Made by a program: the position numbers and the translations under genes. Below, in pieces: positions 55,005-64,000 of a DNA stretch of 64,000 bases; the stretch's first letter is position 1, and each line of letters begins with the position of its first letter. The notes under the pieces were generated by a model, which did no database searches, was not told where the DNA came from, and worked only from the letters and a program-made list of their open reading frames with translations. The stretch is from Ilex aquifolium (lineage: Eukaryota; Streptophyta; Magnoliopsida; Aquifoliales; Aquifoliaceae): positions 8,336,001 through 8,400,000 of the forward strand of contig OX637402.1 of the NCBI GenBank assembly GCA_951799425.1, in the 5' to 3' direction.

Positions 55005-56299
55005 CTCCCATTGTTGGAGAGCTAAAGGAGCCAAGTAGAAGGGTTGATGGAGGCTTAGACTCCCACTCACATTTTAGATTTAAGCTTATGTTTTCCTTGT
55101 ATGAAGTCTTTATTTTAGAGATTAGTTTGGCTTTAGTCCAACATCTCCTTGTTTGTTATAAGAGTAGTTTTATGTTTATCCTTTCATTTACATGCATAGA
55201 AGGGAGGTAGATCATCTTTTGGTTGAGGAATCAACCCTCCATTTCTTGGTTGAGGAAGCCACCCTCCAAATGTGACTAGTTTTCTTCTAATTTTATTGTT
55301 TATGTACTTCACTTCCATTGCTTGAGCTTCTTTCTTTCTTAGAGGAGTGAAACTCTTCCACTTTTCTAGAGCTTTACCAAAGCCGTGAAGGGTGGAACGT
55401 GATTCACTCAATCTTTGTTAAAGATTGGCTCCTTGTTCATTGTTATTTTATCTTTTAAGTCTTCTACTTGGAGGGATGAGCATCACCCACTTTTCTACCT
55501 TTACCAAAGCCATGAAGAGTGAGTAGTTTCTCATTCACTCTTTAGTAAGAGGAGAAGGGCATGTATAAGTTATCCGGGAATTATATTTGTGCTCTGTTCT
55601 AATGCTTAACGTTTATTTTTCCTTGTTTATTGGATGATTGATTACATCTAGCAAAGCTAAGGTACTTTGTATAATCGTGGGTTCTCTCTATGACACGAAT
55701 GACTCTTGCATAGAAAGACTCATCGGTTCAAGGCAAGTACCCCAGCTAGATCTTCAGGACTACCCTTCAATCTTCCCCCTTATTGTGCTTCATTTAAAGA
55801 ATGGAATATTAATGTCATGATTGGATGTCTTGTAGAAACACTTGCTTGTTTGTAGACGGGTTAAGTCTCGGCACAGACAATTCTTGTAAACTTCTAGAAA
55901 GACATCGGAATCATGTTCTTAATTCTCACAGTCCATCTTTATCTTTCGATTAACTTGTTGTTGACACGGGAGTCAATTGAGTTATCAAGCACAAGTATAA
56001 TAAACCGGATAATTAACTACATGTGCAGATCCTTGAACTAAAGAGTGACCCTTTTTCATTAGGATTTATCTTCTGTTTTGTTAAGAAAATTCTCTTGGAA
56101 AGAATCTTATATTCTGTCCAGGATATCTCACATCTCTCAACAAATCTCAAAGGTTACAAACAATAGGTCTCCACCACTGCTTATCTCAAAAATACCAACA
56201 TAAGTTCCCTGTGGATTCGACTCCGGACTCAAACCAGATTATTACTACAGCTTGACCGCCTGCACTTGGGTGTACATATTTCGTATCAAGTCAAGTTTT

Positions 56300-56317
56300 T
56301 GGCGCCATTGTCGGGGA
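56300..56317 (+). other. PBS of F (Asp tRNA type)
   Basis: TGGCGCCATTGTCGGGGA, six bases after the inferred LTR end. Differs from the canonical Asp PBS by two transitions. Confidence 0.9.
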
Positions 56318-56412
56318 ACCTTTGAAAGGTGTTTTAAGGTAAAAGGTAAAAAGACCCTCATCTTTGTATAAATTCTTTGGTTTACTGTAAATAACTTTGT
56401 TTTATTTTCTTT

Positions 56413-57708
56413 ATGACTGAGGACACTCCTCACTATCAAAATTTGCCGGCAGAATCTTGTGAGTTTGTGAATCAGCGTGAACCAAATTCACCTAGATCAG
56501 TAGCAGACTCTTGTGAGAGTAATATGAAAAATAATGAAAGAAATGGAGAAGTCCCTATGAGAGAGGAGGAAGTGCCTAACAATCGAACTTTACGGGATTA
56601 CTTAAATCCCACAAGAAACAGTGTCCCCTCTTGTTTTATATTTCCTGAAAATGCTCCCCCCTTTATTGTAAAGCCGGGGACAGTGCAGTTATTACCCGTG
56701 TTTCATGGATTAGATGCAGAAAATTCATATATGCATATAAAAGATTTTGAGGAAGTGTGTGGAACTTTTCAAGACAATTCTGAACTAGCCAAAATGAAAC
56801 TGTTTTCTTTCTCTTTAAGGGATAGAGCCAAACAATGGCTAAATTCTTTGAAAGCTTTTTCGATACCTAACTGGCAGGCATTGCAAAATGAATTTTTTAG
56901 AAAGTTTTTTCCTTTGCACCACACAAATGCATTAAAAAGGCAAATCATGAATTTTGTCGTTAAAGACGGAGAAACTTTTTATCAAAGTTGGGAGAGATTC
57001 AAAGATCTTCTCCAATCCTGCCCACATCATGCTTTTGAGAATTGGACTTTGGTAGGATTTTTCTATGACTCCTTACCCTCTAGACTACGTCAGTTAGTCG
57101 AAATGATGGCCCAAGGAGAATTTATGGGAAAAAGTCTGGAGGAGGCATTCAATTTCTTTGACACCATATCTGACAGTTCTCAGATGTGGGAGTCAGCCTC
57201 TCCTACCACTGTAGAAGTCAGACCATCTACTTCCCAAGGAGGTAAATATGTCTTGAGAGAGGATGATGACTTGAGAGCAAAAATGTCTACGTTGTCTCGA
57301 AAGCTTGAAGCCTTAGAGATGAAGAAAGTCCATCAAGTTAATGTTAGCTCTTCCAAAGAACAAGTGTGTGGAATCTGTGCACTAACAGGGCACCCTATTG
57401 GGGAGTGTCCCACCATCCCAACGTTCAAAGAGGTCTTGTTGGAACAGACACATGCAGTTTCCAACTTCAACAAACCTTACTCCAAACCATATTCTGAAAC
57501 ATACAATCCAGGGTGGCCAAACCACCCTAACTTCAGTTGGAAGAACACACAACCAATACCCATGAACCAACAACAAGGCTCATACCCACCACCTCAAGGA
57601 CCTCCCGCATATCAACCATACCAACCACCACAAAAGAGGAGTCTTGAGGACACCCTGAATCCCGCATATCAACCATACCAACCACCACAAAAGGCAAATG
57701 AACTATAA
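56413..57708 (+). CDS. gag: F gag (capsid to zinc knuckle), frame shifted at its end
   Basis: 431 codons from ATG 56413. TLRDYLNPTRNSVPSCF, LLPVFHGLDAENSYMHIKDFEE and RAKQWLNSLK are the Athila capsid signature. A CCHC knuckle (CGICALTGHPIGEC, about residue 318) and a Pro/Tyr/Gln-rich linker follow. A 57-bp tandem duplication (33-bp copies at 57604 and 57661) lies at the end, and the frame closes at 57708, while the homologous gag-pol frame continues in another phase. Gag builds the particle. This is the longest intact gag in the window. Confidence 0.87.
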   Translation: MTEDTPHYQNLPAESCEFVNQREPNSPRSVADSCESNMKNNERNGEVPMREEEVPNNRTLRDYLNPTRNSVPSCFIFPENAPPFIVKPGTVQLLPVFHGLDAENSYMHIKDFEEVCGTFQDNSELAKMKLFSFSLRDRAKQWLNSLKAFSIPNWQALQNEFFRKFFPLHHTNALKRQIMNFVVKDGETFYQSWERFKDLLQSCPHHAFENWTLVGFFYDSLPSRLRQLVEMMAQGEFMGKSLEEAFNFFDTISDSSQMWESASPTTVEVRPSTSQGGKYVLREDDDLRAKMSTLSRKLEALEMKKVHQVNVSSSKEQVCGICALTGHPIGECPTIPTFKEVLLEQTHAVSNFNKPYSKPYSETYNPGWPNHPNFSWKNTQPIPMNQQQGSYPPPQGPPAYQPYQPPQKRSLEDTLNPAYQPYQPPQKANEL

Positions 57709-58822
57709 CAATAATTCCACATAGGCTTTCACTGATTTTCAAAACACAGACCACTCAATCTTTTGAGGATCGTAAAAGCCACATCCAACAGTTGACCCAA
57801 TCCATGGTCACACACGAAAAGGGCAAGTTTCCTGCCCAACCAAAACAACCATAAGGCCAATTCCATGTAGGGAACCCTTCAACAACAGGAAACACACAAG
57901 ACCAAGCCCAAGTTGTCACTACACTCAGAAGTGGCAAGGTGATTGACAAGACCATCAGAGACATGCTCATTCCAAAGTCAAAGCCTGAGTCAATCCCAGT
58001 CAACCCATCATTTGAGCCTGAACCAATTGAGACTGAACTTGAAGAAGAACCTGGGCCTATGATTGAACAAGCGCCAGAACCTTTTGAGGAAAAAGAACCT
58101 TCGTGTTCCGTTCCCGCTCCTTTCCCTCATAGACTCAAAACCAAACAGAAGTTAAAAAATCAGCCTGAAATTTACGAGCTTTTTAAGCAAGTGAATATCA
58201 ACATCCCACTTCTGGATGCAATCAAACAAGTCCCGTCTTATGCCAAGTTTCTAAAAGACTTGTGCACAGTCAAGAGAGGTCAGAATGTTCAAAAAAGAGC
58301 CTTCCTAACAGAACAAGCCAGTGCCCTTCTTCAACATAAAACCCTTCCTAAATACAAAGACCCAGGGTGTCTGACTGTGTCATGTATCATTGGAAACTTC
58401 AAGATTGAACAAGCACTGTTAGACCTTGGAGCCAGTGTTAATTTGCTACCCTACTCTGTCTATCAGCAGTTGGGTCTGGGTGAACTCAAACCCACTTGTG
58501 TCACACTCCAGTTGGCCGACAGATCTGTCAAAACCCCTAGAGGCATTGTTGAAGGTGTGCTTGTCCAAGTGGACAATTTTGTCTTCCCTGTTAACTTCAT
58601 TGTTCTGGATACTCAGCCAGCAATACATTCGGAGAACCAAATTCCCGTCATTCTTGGTCGACCATTTCTAGCAACTTCCAATGCACTAATCAATTACAGG
58701 AATGGAGTCATGAAATTAACTTTTGGGAATATGACTCTCGAATTGAACATTTTCAATATTGCTAAGCATCCAGAAGAGGAAAAGGAAGAAAGGGAAATAA
58801 ACTCCATTAAATCTTTGATATA
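57709..58822 (+). pseudogene. pol: F gag-pol linker and protease
   Basis: The continuing frame has a stop near 57852, then is open 57939-58822: VTTLRSGK(V), NIPLLDAIKQVPSYAK, then the retropepsin ALLDLGASVNLLPYSVYQQLGL with TLQLADRS, FIVLDTQP and VILGRPFLATSNALIN. A TAG at 58820 ends it. Homologous to A 41210-42300. Confidence 0.87.
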
Positions 58823-60277
58823 GGAACATCTGAATGACACATTCTGTGAGGACCTTATTGAATCTTCTCTGTTAGAGCTCATCTCATCTGAAACAATAGA
58901 TGATGACCCAAATCCACCAAGTTGCCCTGCTCATGTTGTTGAGACATGGGCCCCCAAATTCGAAGAGATTTCACCAAGTGGCACAAAGCAACCAAAGCCT
59001 GAATTGAAACCTCTCCCATCTGACCTCAAATATGCATTCTTAGGAAAGGACGAATCATACCCAGTGGTAATTTCATCTAAGCTCACAGACTTGCAAGAGT
59101 CTAAATTGATTGAAGTTCTTCAAAGCCATAAAAGCACAATTGGATGGACCATCGCTGACTTGAAAGGTATAAGCCCGTTAATCTGCAATCATGCTATATA
59201 CCTTGAAGAGGATTCAAAACCCTCTTGTCAAATGCAGCGACGACTAAACCCTCACATGAAGGAAGTAGTGAGAACTGAGGTACTCAAGCTTTTAGATGCA
59301 GGGATAATCTTCCCCATCTCTGAGAGCAAGTGGGTTAGTCCAACCCAAGTTGTGCCAAAAAAGTCTGGGGTCACAGTGGTAAAAAATGATGCAAATGAAC
59401 TAGTACCAACTCGAGTCGTCACACGATGGCGAATGTGCATTGATTATCGAAAACTCAATTTGGTCACTAGAAAATATCATTTTCCTCTTCCATTTCTTGA
59501 CCAAGTCTTAGAAAGAATTGCAGGCCATGCATTTTACTGTTTCCTAGATGGGTATTCAGGGTATAACCAAATTGAGATAGCACTAGATGATCAGGAGAAA
59601 ACAACCTTCACATGCCCCTTTGGCACATTTGCATTCAAAAGGATGCCATTTGGACTTTGTAACGCTCCTGCAACATTCCAAAGATGTATGCTAAGCTTGT
59701 TCAGTGATATGGTTGAAAATTTTTTGGAAGTATTCATGGATGATTTCTCTGTATATGGTGATTCCTTTGATTTGTGTCTGACCAATCTGGAGAAAGTGCT
59801 AACCAGATGTAAGGAAGCCAATCTAGTGCTCAATTGGGAAAAATGCCATTTTATGGTAACACAAGGCATTGTCCTTGGTCACATTGTGTAGTCTGAAGGC
59901 ATGAAAGTTGACAAGGCAAAAATAGATCTGATTGGAAATTTGTCTGCCCCTAAGACTGTAAAGGATGTCTGATCATTCCTAGGGCATGCAGGTTTCTACA
60001 GGAGATTCATAAAAGATTTCAGCACCATAGCAAAACCCATGTGTCACCTTCTAAGTCAGGATGTAATCTTTGATTGGAATGAAGCATGCCAGAAAGTTTT
60101 TGACAACCTAAAAGACATGTTAATTTCTGCTTCAATAATGCAACCCCCTGACTGGAATCTACCCTTTGAACTAATGTGTAACGCAAGTGATTATGCTCTA
60201 GGTGCCGTATTGGGACAAAGAAAAGATAAGAGACCCCATGTGATTTACTATGCAAGCAAAACTTTGAATGATGCCTA
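58823..60277 (+). pseudogene. pol: F reverse transcriptase
   Basis: Open 59004-59891: GWTIADLKGISPLICNH, SKWVSPTQVVPKKSGVTV, MCIDYRKLN, FYCFLDGYSGYNQIEIALDD, MPFGLCNAPATFQRCM and the catalytic FMDDFSVYGDSF (about 59735-59770). TAG at 59889 and TGA at about 59970 break the thumb. The RNase H beginning (FELMCNASDYALGAVLGQR) follows in 60039-60277, ending at a TAA. Confidence 0.9.
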
Positions 60278-61971
60278 AATGAATTATTCAACAACTGAAA
60301 AGAATTGCTTGCTGTAGTTTTTGCACTGGAAAAATTACGTTCTTATCTTGTTGGTTCTTCTGTTACTATATTCACTGACCATGCAGCCCTAAAATTCTTG
60401 CTCACAAAGAAGGACGCTAAGCCAAGACTCTTACGATGGATACTCTTGCTCCAAGAGTTTGATCTTGTCATTAATGCCAAGAAAGGTATCAAGAATGTGG
60501 TGGCAGACCATCTGTCCAGACTAACATATGAATGTGAGGATGGATTGCCAATCAATGAGAAATTCTCCGATGAACAACTGTTCATGATTGATAAGACACC
60601 ATGGTACGCAGATATTGCTAACTATCTTGCTACTGGTACCTTCCCTCCTTCCTTTACCATGATGGACAAAAAGAAATTTCTGAGGGAGGTTCGTAACTTC
60701 TTTTGGGAAGATCCCTACGTATTCAAGTACTGTAAGGATCAAATCATAAGACGTTGCATCCCCGCTCATGAAAGCAGCCAGGTAATAACATTTTGTCATT
60801 CTGAAGCATGCGGTGGCCATTTTTCATCAAGAAAAATCGCTGCAAAAATATTGCAGTGTGGATTTTACTGGCCCTCACTTTTCAAAGATGTCCATGCCTT
60901 TTGTTTAACTTGTGATAGATGCCAAAGGTTGGGAAGCATTTCTAAGAGAAATATGATGCCCTTAAACCCCATTCTGGTAATTGAAAATTTTGACTATTGG
61001 GGCATCGATTTTATGGGACCATTTCCTCCTTCCTTTGGCTATCTATACATTTTAGTGGCTGTAGACTATGTATCCAAATGGGTTGAAGCAATTCCATGCT
61101 GAAACAATGATCACCAAAGAGTGATCAAGTTTTTGAAAGAAAATATTTTGTCCCGGTTTGGAATTTCGAAATCAATCATAAGTGATGGGGATGCTCATTT
61201 TTGCAATCGTTCTTTCTAGAATTTGATGAAAAAATACTTGATTTTTCACAAAATTGCAACCCCTTATCATCCACAGACCAGTGGACAAACTGAGTTAGCT
61301 AATCGGGAGATCAAATTAATTTTAGAAAAAACGGTGAATCCAGACCGCAAAGATTGGTCGTTAAGACTAACTGATGCACTCTGGGCGTACCGTACTGCTT
61401 TTAAAAAATTTTAGGCATGTCTCCTTATCGATTAGTCTATGGAAAACCATGTCACTTGCCTGTGGAATTGGAACATAGGGCATACTGGGCCATTAAGGCA
61501 ATGAATTTTGACTTGGAAAAAGTTGGGCTAGCAAGGAAACTTCAGATAAATGAATTGGAGGAATTGAGAAACGAAGCATATGAAAATGCTAAGATTGCTA
61601 AAACCAGGATGAAAATTTTTCATGACAAAAACATTCTGCGAAAATCTTTTGAGCTTTCTCAAAAATTCTTGTTATTTAATTCAAGACTCCGCCTTTTTCC
61701 TGGTAAATTGAAGTCAAGATGGACTGGGCCTTACATTGTCAAAAAGGTGTTTGGACATGGAGCAATTGAAGTGGAAAATCTATCAAACGGTAATATCTTT
61801 ACTATTAATGGTCAGCGGCTGAAACCATTTTTGGAGGATTTTGTTAAAAATGTGGAAACCATTCTTTTAATGGAACTAGAATACTCCTCCGAGAATCGTG
61901 CCTGCCGACACTTAAGTGGATCGGGTCAGGAAAAATCTAACCCAACCCGACCCACTAGGCTGCCTTTATAA
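60278..61971 (+). pseudogene. pol: F RNase H end and integrase
   Basis: A frame change near 60300, then open 60305-61102: FTDHAALKFLLTKKDAKPRL, the HHCC finger (HSEACGGH; CLTCDRCQRLG) and YWGIDFMGPFPPSFG. TGA at 61100, TAG at about 61218, and a one-base shift near 61412 interrupt. SIISDGDAHF and the ELANREIK glutamate remain, followed by [15 protein letters not shown] and [20 protein letters not shown]. Stop at 61969. Confidence 0.9.
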
Positions 61972-62368
61972 GGCACCCACTTTTTCTACCAACCGCCGAT
62001 GTTGCCCCCCCCCCCCCCATTTCTTCTTCTTCTTCTCTTCTTCTGTTTCTGTTCTTCTTCTTCTTCATTTTCTTCTTCGTTTTCTCTGTTTTTTTTTTTT
62101 ACACAACCCATGACCACACACTCCACAAACACAATCTTTTGCTTCATGTTTTACATTTTAATCTTATATTTGCTCATGGGTATCCTTCTCTTGTTCACAC
62201 TCACACACAAGGATTTTTAACCTACCCGAAACCCAGATCTGCGCACAGACGAGTAATTTGTGTATTTTTATTTGTAGGTCTCAGCAGATGAACAAATCTC
62301 TACCATTCAACCTCATCTCCAAGATCCGTGAATTGGTCAATTCGAAACATTGGGGACAATGTTCAGTT
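61972..62368 (+). other. Post-pol stretch of F with poly-C and pyrimidine tract
   Basis: A run of 14 C bases near 62004-62018 is followed by about 85 bp of TTC-rich pyrimidine sequence to 62100. No ORF is conserved. It could act as a splice-acceptor tract, but no clear acceptor could be assigned. Confidence 0.55.
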
Positions 62369-62382
62369 TAGGTTGGGGGGTC
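62369..62382 (+). other. Central PPT-like tract of F
   Basis: TAGGTTGGGGGGTCTG, 400 bp past the pol stop and preceded by GGGGACAATG. A has a homologous tract (37286-37302). It is not followed by an LTR here, unlike the terminal PPTs. Confidence 0.65.
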
Positions 62383-62560
62383 TGAGAATACAGTTCATAT
62401 TTGCCCGTAAATTTTTAAAATTTTTTGTTGTTGTTGTTCTGATCATTTTATGTACCTTATCTTGTATAAATTGATGATTATGTTTGTGAGTCAGCTTCAA
62501 TCGTCTTTGTGACTGGCAGACGTTAAAGAACCAGATAGTGAGTCTTAAAGCTTAGAAATC

Positions 62561-62970
62561 ATGGATGTTAAAATTTTTTGGTTTAGTCTAGGAGTTCTAC
62601 ACACTTTTCCATCTGATGTGCATACTGTAATCATGAGAAAAGCAAGACTAGTAAGGAAGGCTGAAATCCAAGAAAAACAAGCAAAACCCCTCTGTGGCAG
62701 AAGTAGCTTTGCCAAACGTCGTCGTGCCAAAAGACTTGGTGCTTGTAAACAGTGTGGCAGAGTCTTTCACGAGAAAAGATACAACTAGTGTTCTGAACCA
62801 ATCTCCGATCGCGCACTCGATCGATTAGACTGGATAGTGAATGGGCTGAATAAGGATTACCTTGATACGCCATGCTATTCCGGTACTTTGCTTAACCGGT
62901 TTGTGAGAGAGAAAGTTGGGATAGTCAATGGTTGTCCGTTCTACACAGACACAGAGGGAGACTCGGATTA
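62561..62970 (+). pseudogene. Extra Cys-rich ORF of F (ORF X), one internal amber codon
   Basis: Frame from ATG 62561. The first 75 codons end MRKARLVRKAE..., SFAKRRRAKRLGACKQCGRVFH, so there is a strongly basic stretch then CxxC and His. After the TAG at 62786 the frame stays open for another ~60 codons (CSEP, LDRLDWIVNGLN, RFVREKVGIV, FYTDTEGDSD) to a TAG at 62968. Cys-Cys-His-Cys spacing is C-x2-C-x4-H-x6-C when the stop counts as a residue, like a zinc knuckle but longer. A has no counterpart in the same interval. Not a family I recognise. Confidence 0.45.
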
Positions 62971-63224
62971 GGTAATTTTCTGTAGGAAATGTGTACTTTT
63001 GTTAGGGGGTGAAAGCCAAAGGTTCGAATTTGTGTAAAAATCTTTTTGTATAAACTCTTTTTGACTAGAATGAAAATATGAGTCGAGTAAGGAATGTCCC
63101 AAAATACCAACCTGAAGCGTGGGTAGGGGCTTATCCTGAGACGCCATAAGTTTTTGATTTAAAATTGTGTGTCTGACCCTCTTTAATTGTGTATAGTGTA
63201 GCAGAGAATTTTTTTTGATTTTAA
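62971..63224 (+). other. Noncoding stretch of F before the array
   Basis: About 250 bp; no feature seen. Confidence 0.5.
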
Positions 63225-63487
63225 CGTTCGAACGCCAGCTGCTTACAGTACTCAGCCTCTGATGAAGCTTCAGATGAAACTTCAAAGTACTGGGAGCTCA
63301 GTCTGTTCGAACGCCAATAGACCGTTCGAACGAGATTAACGTTCGAACGCCAATAGAACGTTCGAACGAAGAGAACCTACAATACTTTGGCCTCTGACAA
63401 AACTCAAAAGTACTGAGAGCTCACCACGTTCAAACGATCTGTTTAAAATCCTTCTACACACGTTCGAACGTTACCAACGTTCAAATG
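63225..63487. repeat. CGTTCGAACG array (8 sites) upstream of F ORF1
   Basis: Starts 63225, 63304, 63323, 63340, 63359, 63427, 63461 and 63478. Five are perfect. Adjacent spacings cluster at 17-19 bp. The palindrome is the same as in the F 5' LTR. Confidence 0.93.
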
Positions 63488-63500
63488 TCACGACTCAGGC

Positions 63501-63508
63501 TATAAAAG
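63501..63508 (+). promoter_or_regulatory. TATA box upstream of F ORF1
   Basis: TATAAAAG within the inverted repeat GGCTATAAAAGCC, 14 bp after the array. The next AUG downstream is 63810, in the ORF1 frame. I infer an internal promoter. Confidence 0.6.
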
Positions 63509-63551
63509 CCTGGTTCTTCTTCTTCATTTCAAAACCCTCCAAACCCCTTGA

Positions 63552-64000
63552 AAAACCGAAAAACCCTTGGTGACTCTTCACTACCCAGACCCCAAAACAC
63601 CTCCCATTCTCCATTTTTACCTAAAATCAACCCTCCCAAGGCCATTCCCATATCAAGAACCTCCATTTTCACAAAGAAATTCAAGATTTCAAAGCCCTCA
63701 AAACTCAAAAACCGAAACCACCAGACCAAGAGTCAAGCTTCCTGCCAGGCGCAACCCAAACACCCAGGAGCCCAACTTCGTCGAGGAGGTGGTGGAAGTA
63801 CGAGAAGGAATGCCACCACTCATGCGAAGATACGACAAAACTCGATTTCCCACAACTCTAAAAGCTGACAGGTATGAAAATTTCTACCAAAACAAAGCCA
63901 TTGTTTGTGAAAGAGATGTGATTTTGGCTGATTTTGCGGAGTTGGGGATCTTTGCGGAGATGGAGAGGAGGGGGTGGTTGTTTTATTTGAGGAACGGCGG
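63552..64000 (+). CDS. F ORF1 N-terminal part (Athila-type), runs off the window
   Basis: An open frame from 63552 with the first ATG at 63810 (likely start). After that, RRYDKTRFPTTLKADRYENF, then VCERDVILADFAELGIF and MERRGWLFYLRN correspond to the A ORF1 N-terminus (VTCERHLDHFSL and IIERHGMKFWF). The rest lies beyond the window. No stop is seen in the visible part. The 5' 250 bp upstream of 63810 is open but AUG-free and may be leader. Confidence 0.8.

Larger units (their letters stand above)
54385..56293 (+). repeat. 5' LTR of F
   Basis: 1909 bp, TGATTAGCAC...ATCAAGTCA. It carries the CGTTCGAACG array near its 5' end, TATA at 54997, and AUG-containing but short frames downstream. The 3' LTR is not in the window, so the right end rests on the PBS. 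Confidence 0.88.
54385..64000 (+). mobile_element. Element F: Athila-type retrotransposon, 3' end beyond the window
   Basis: Plus strand: 5' LTR (54385-56293), Asp-type PBS, gag (56413), protease, RT, RNase H, integrase (to 61971), pyrimidine tract, central PPT, an extra ORF, a CGTTCGAACG array with TATA, and the start of ORF1. The left flank CTATC (54380-54384) is E sequence. Stops and frameshifts make pol defective. Confidence 0.93.

Overview
The window looks like land-plant nuclear heterochromatin, probably from a repeat-rich seed plant and more likely a dicot. I find no host gene, tRNA, rRNA, CRISPR array or prokaryotic operon. Almost every base belongs to a nest of Ty3/gypsy LTR retrotransposons. 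The evidence is gag zinc knuckles, retropepsin, reverse transcriptase (RT), RNase H and integrase motifs, tRNA primer-binding sites (PBS), polypurine tracts (PPT), TG...CA termini and exact 5-bp target duplications. All the protein-coding units carry stops, frameshifts or deletions, so the elements are old. The names A-H and S1-S5 used here are mine.

Layout. Element C (minus strand, chromovirus-like, PBS for initiator-Met tRNA) fills 1-11690. It is broken by three solo LTRs: S1 122-2003, S2 4320-6153 and S3 7959-9584. A remnant of Athila-like element H (11691-12693) carries part of the long 3' ORF that I call ORF1. Athila-like element G (minus) enters H at 12694. Its 3' LTR is split by a solo LTR with a tandemly triplicated promoter unit (13155-17460). 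Its pol is scattered over 19992-48605 because other elements landed in it: full-length chromovirus D (21134-29642, plus, TSD CAACC), full-length Athila element A (31775-45699, minus, TSD GCATG), a Tekay-type solo LTR (46247-48367, plus, TSD TTATC) and Athila element E (48611-54384, minus). Solo LTR S5 (30123-31771) sits exactly across the left edge of A. A also holds a 705-bp hAT-type MITE. E holds solo LTR S4 (50753-52627) and Athila element F (plus, 54385 to beyond the window end).

Most interesting signal. The LTRs carry arrays of a short perfect palindrome centred on CCGG or TCGA. Four palindromes occur: GTACCGGTAC, CCTTCCGGAAGG, CTACCGGTAG and CGTTCGAACG. In each Athila element that shows both places, the palindrome in the LTR is the same as the one in a second array just upstream of ORF1, although it differs between elements (A, E, G, F). 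The second array is followed at 14-29 bp by a TATA-like box and, in A and F, by an AUG-free leader whose first AUG opens ORF1. GTACCGGTAC sites come in pairs at exactly 13 bp. The same palindromes appear in chromovirus LTRs (D and the 46247 solo), where the last site lies exactly 54 bp from the TATA box. I infer an element-specific, DNA-binding regulatory system acting on an LTR promoter and an internal ORF1 promoter. The ORF1 product, with a basic motif and an acidic tail, is one candidate factor.

Other signals include a 31-codon stretch in the Tekay-type LTRs that diverges like protein-coding sequence behind a splice-acceptor-like tract, a nine-copy CCTTATAAGG (CArG-type) array, a conserved hairpin before the PPT and another in the LTR 3' part, a second central PPT after pol, and an extra Cys-rich ORF in F.
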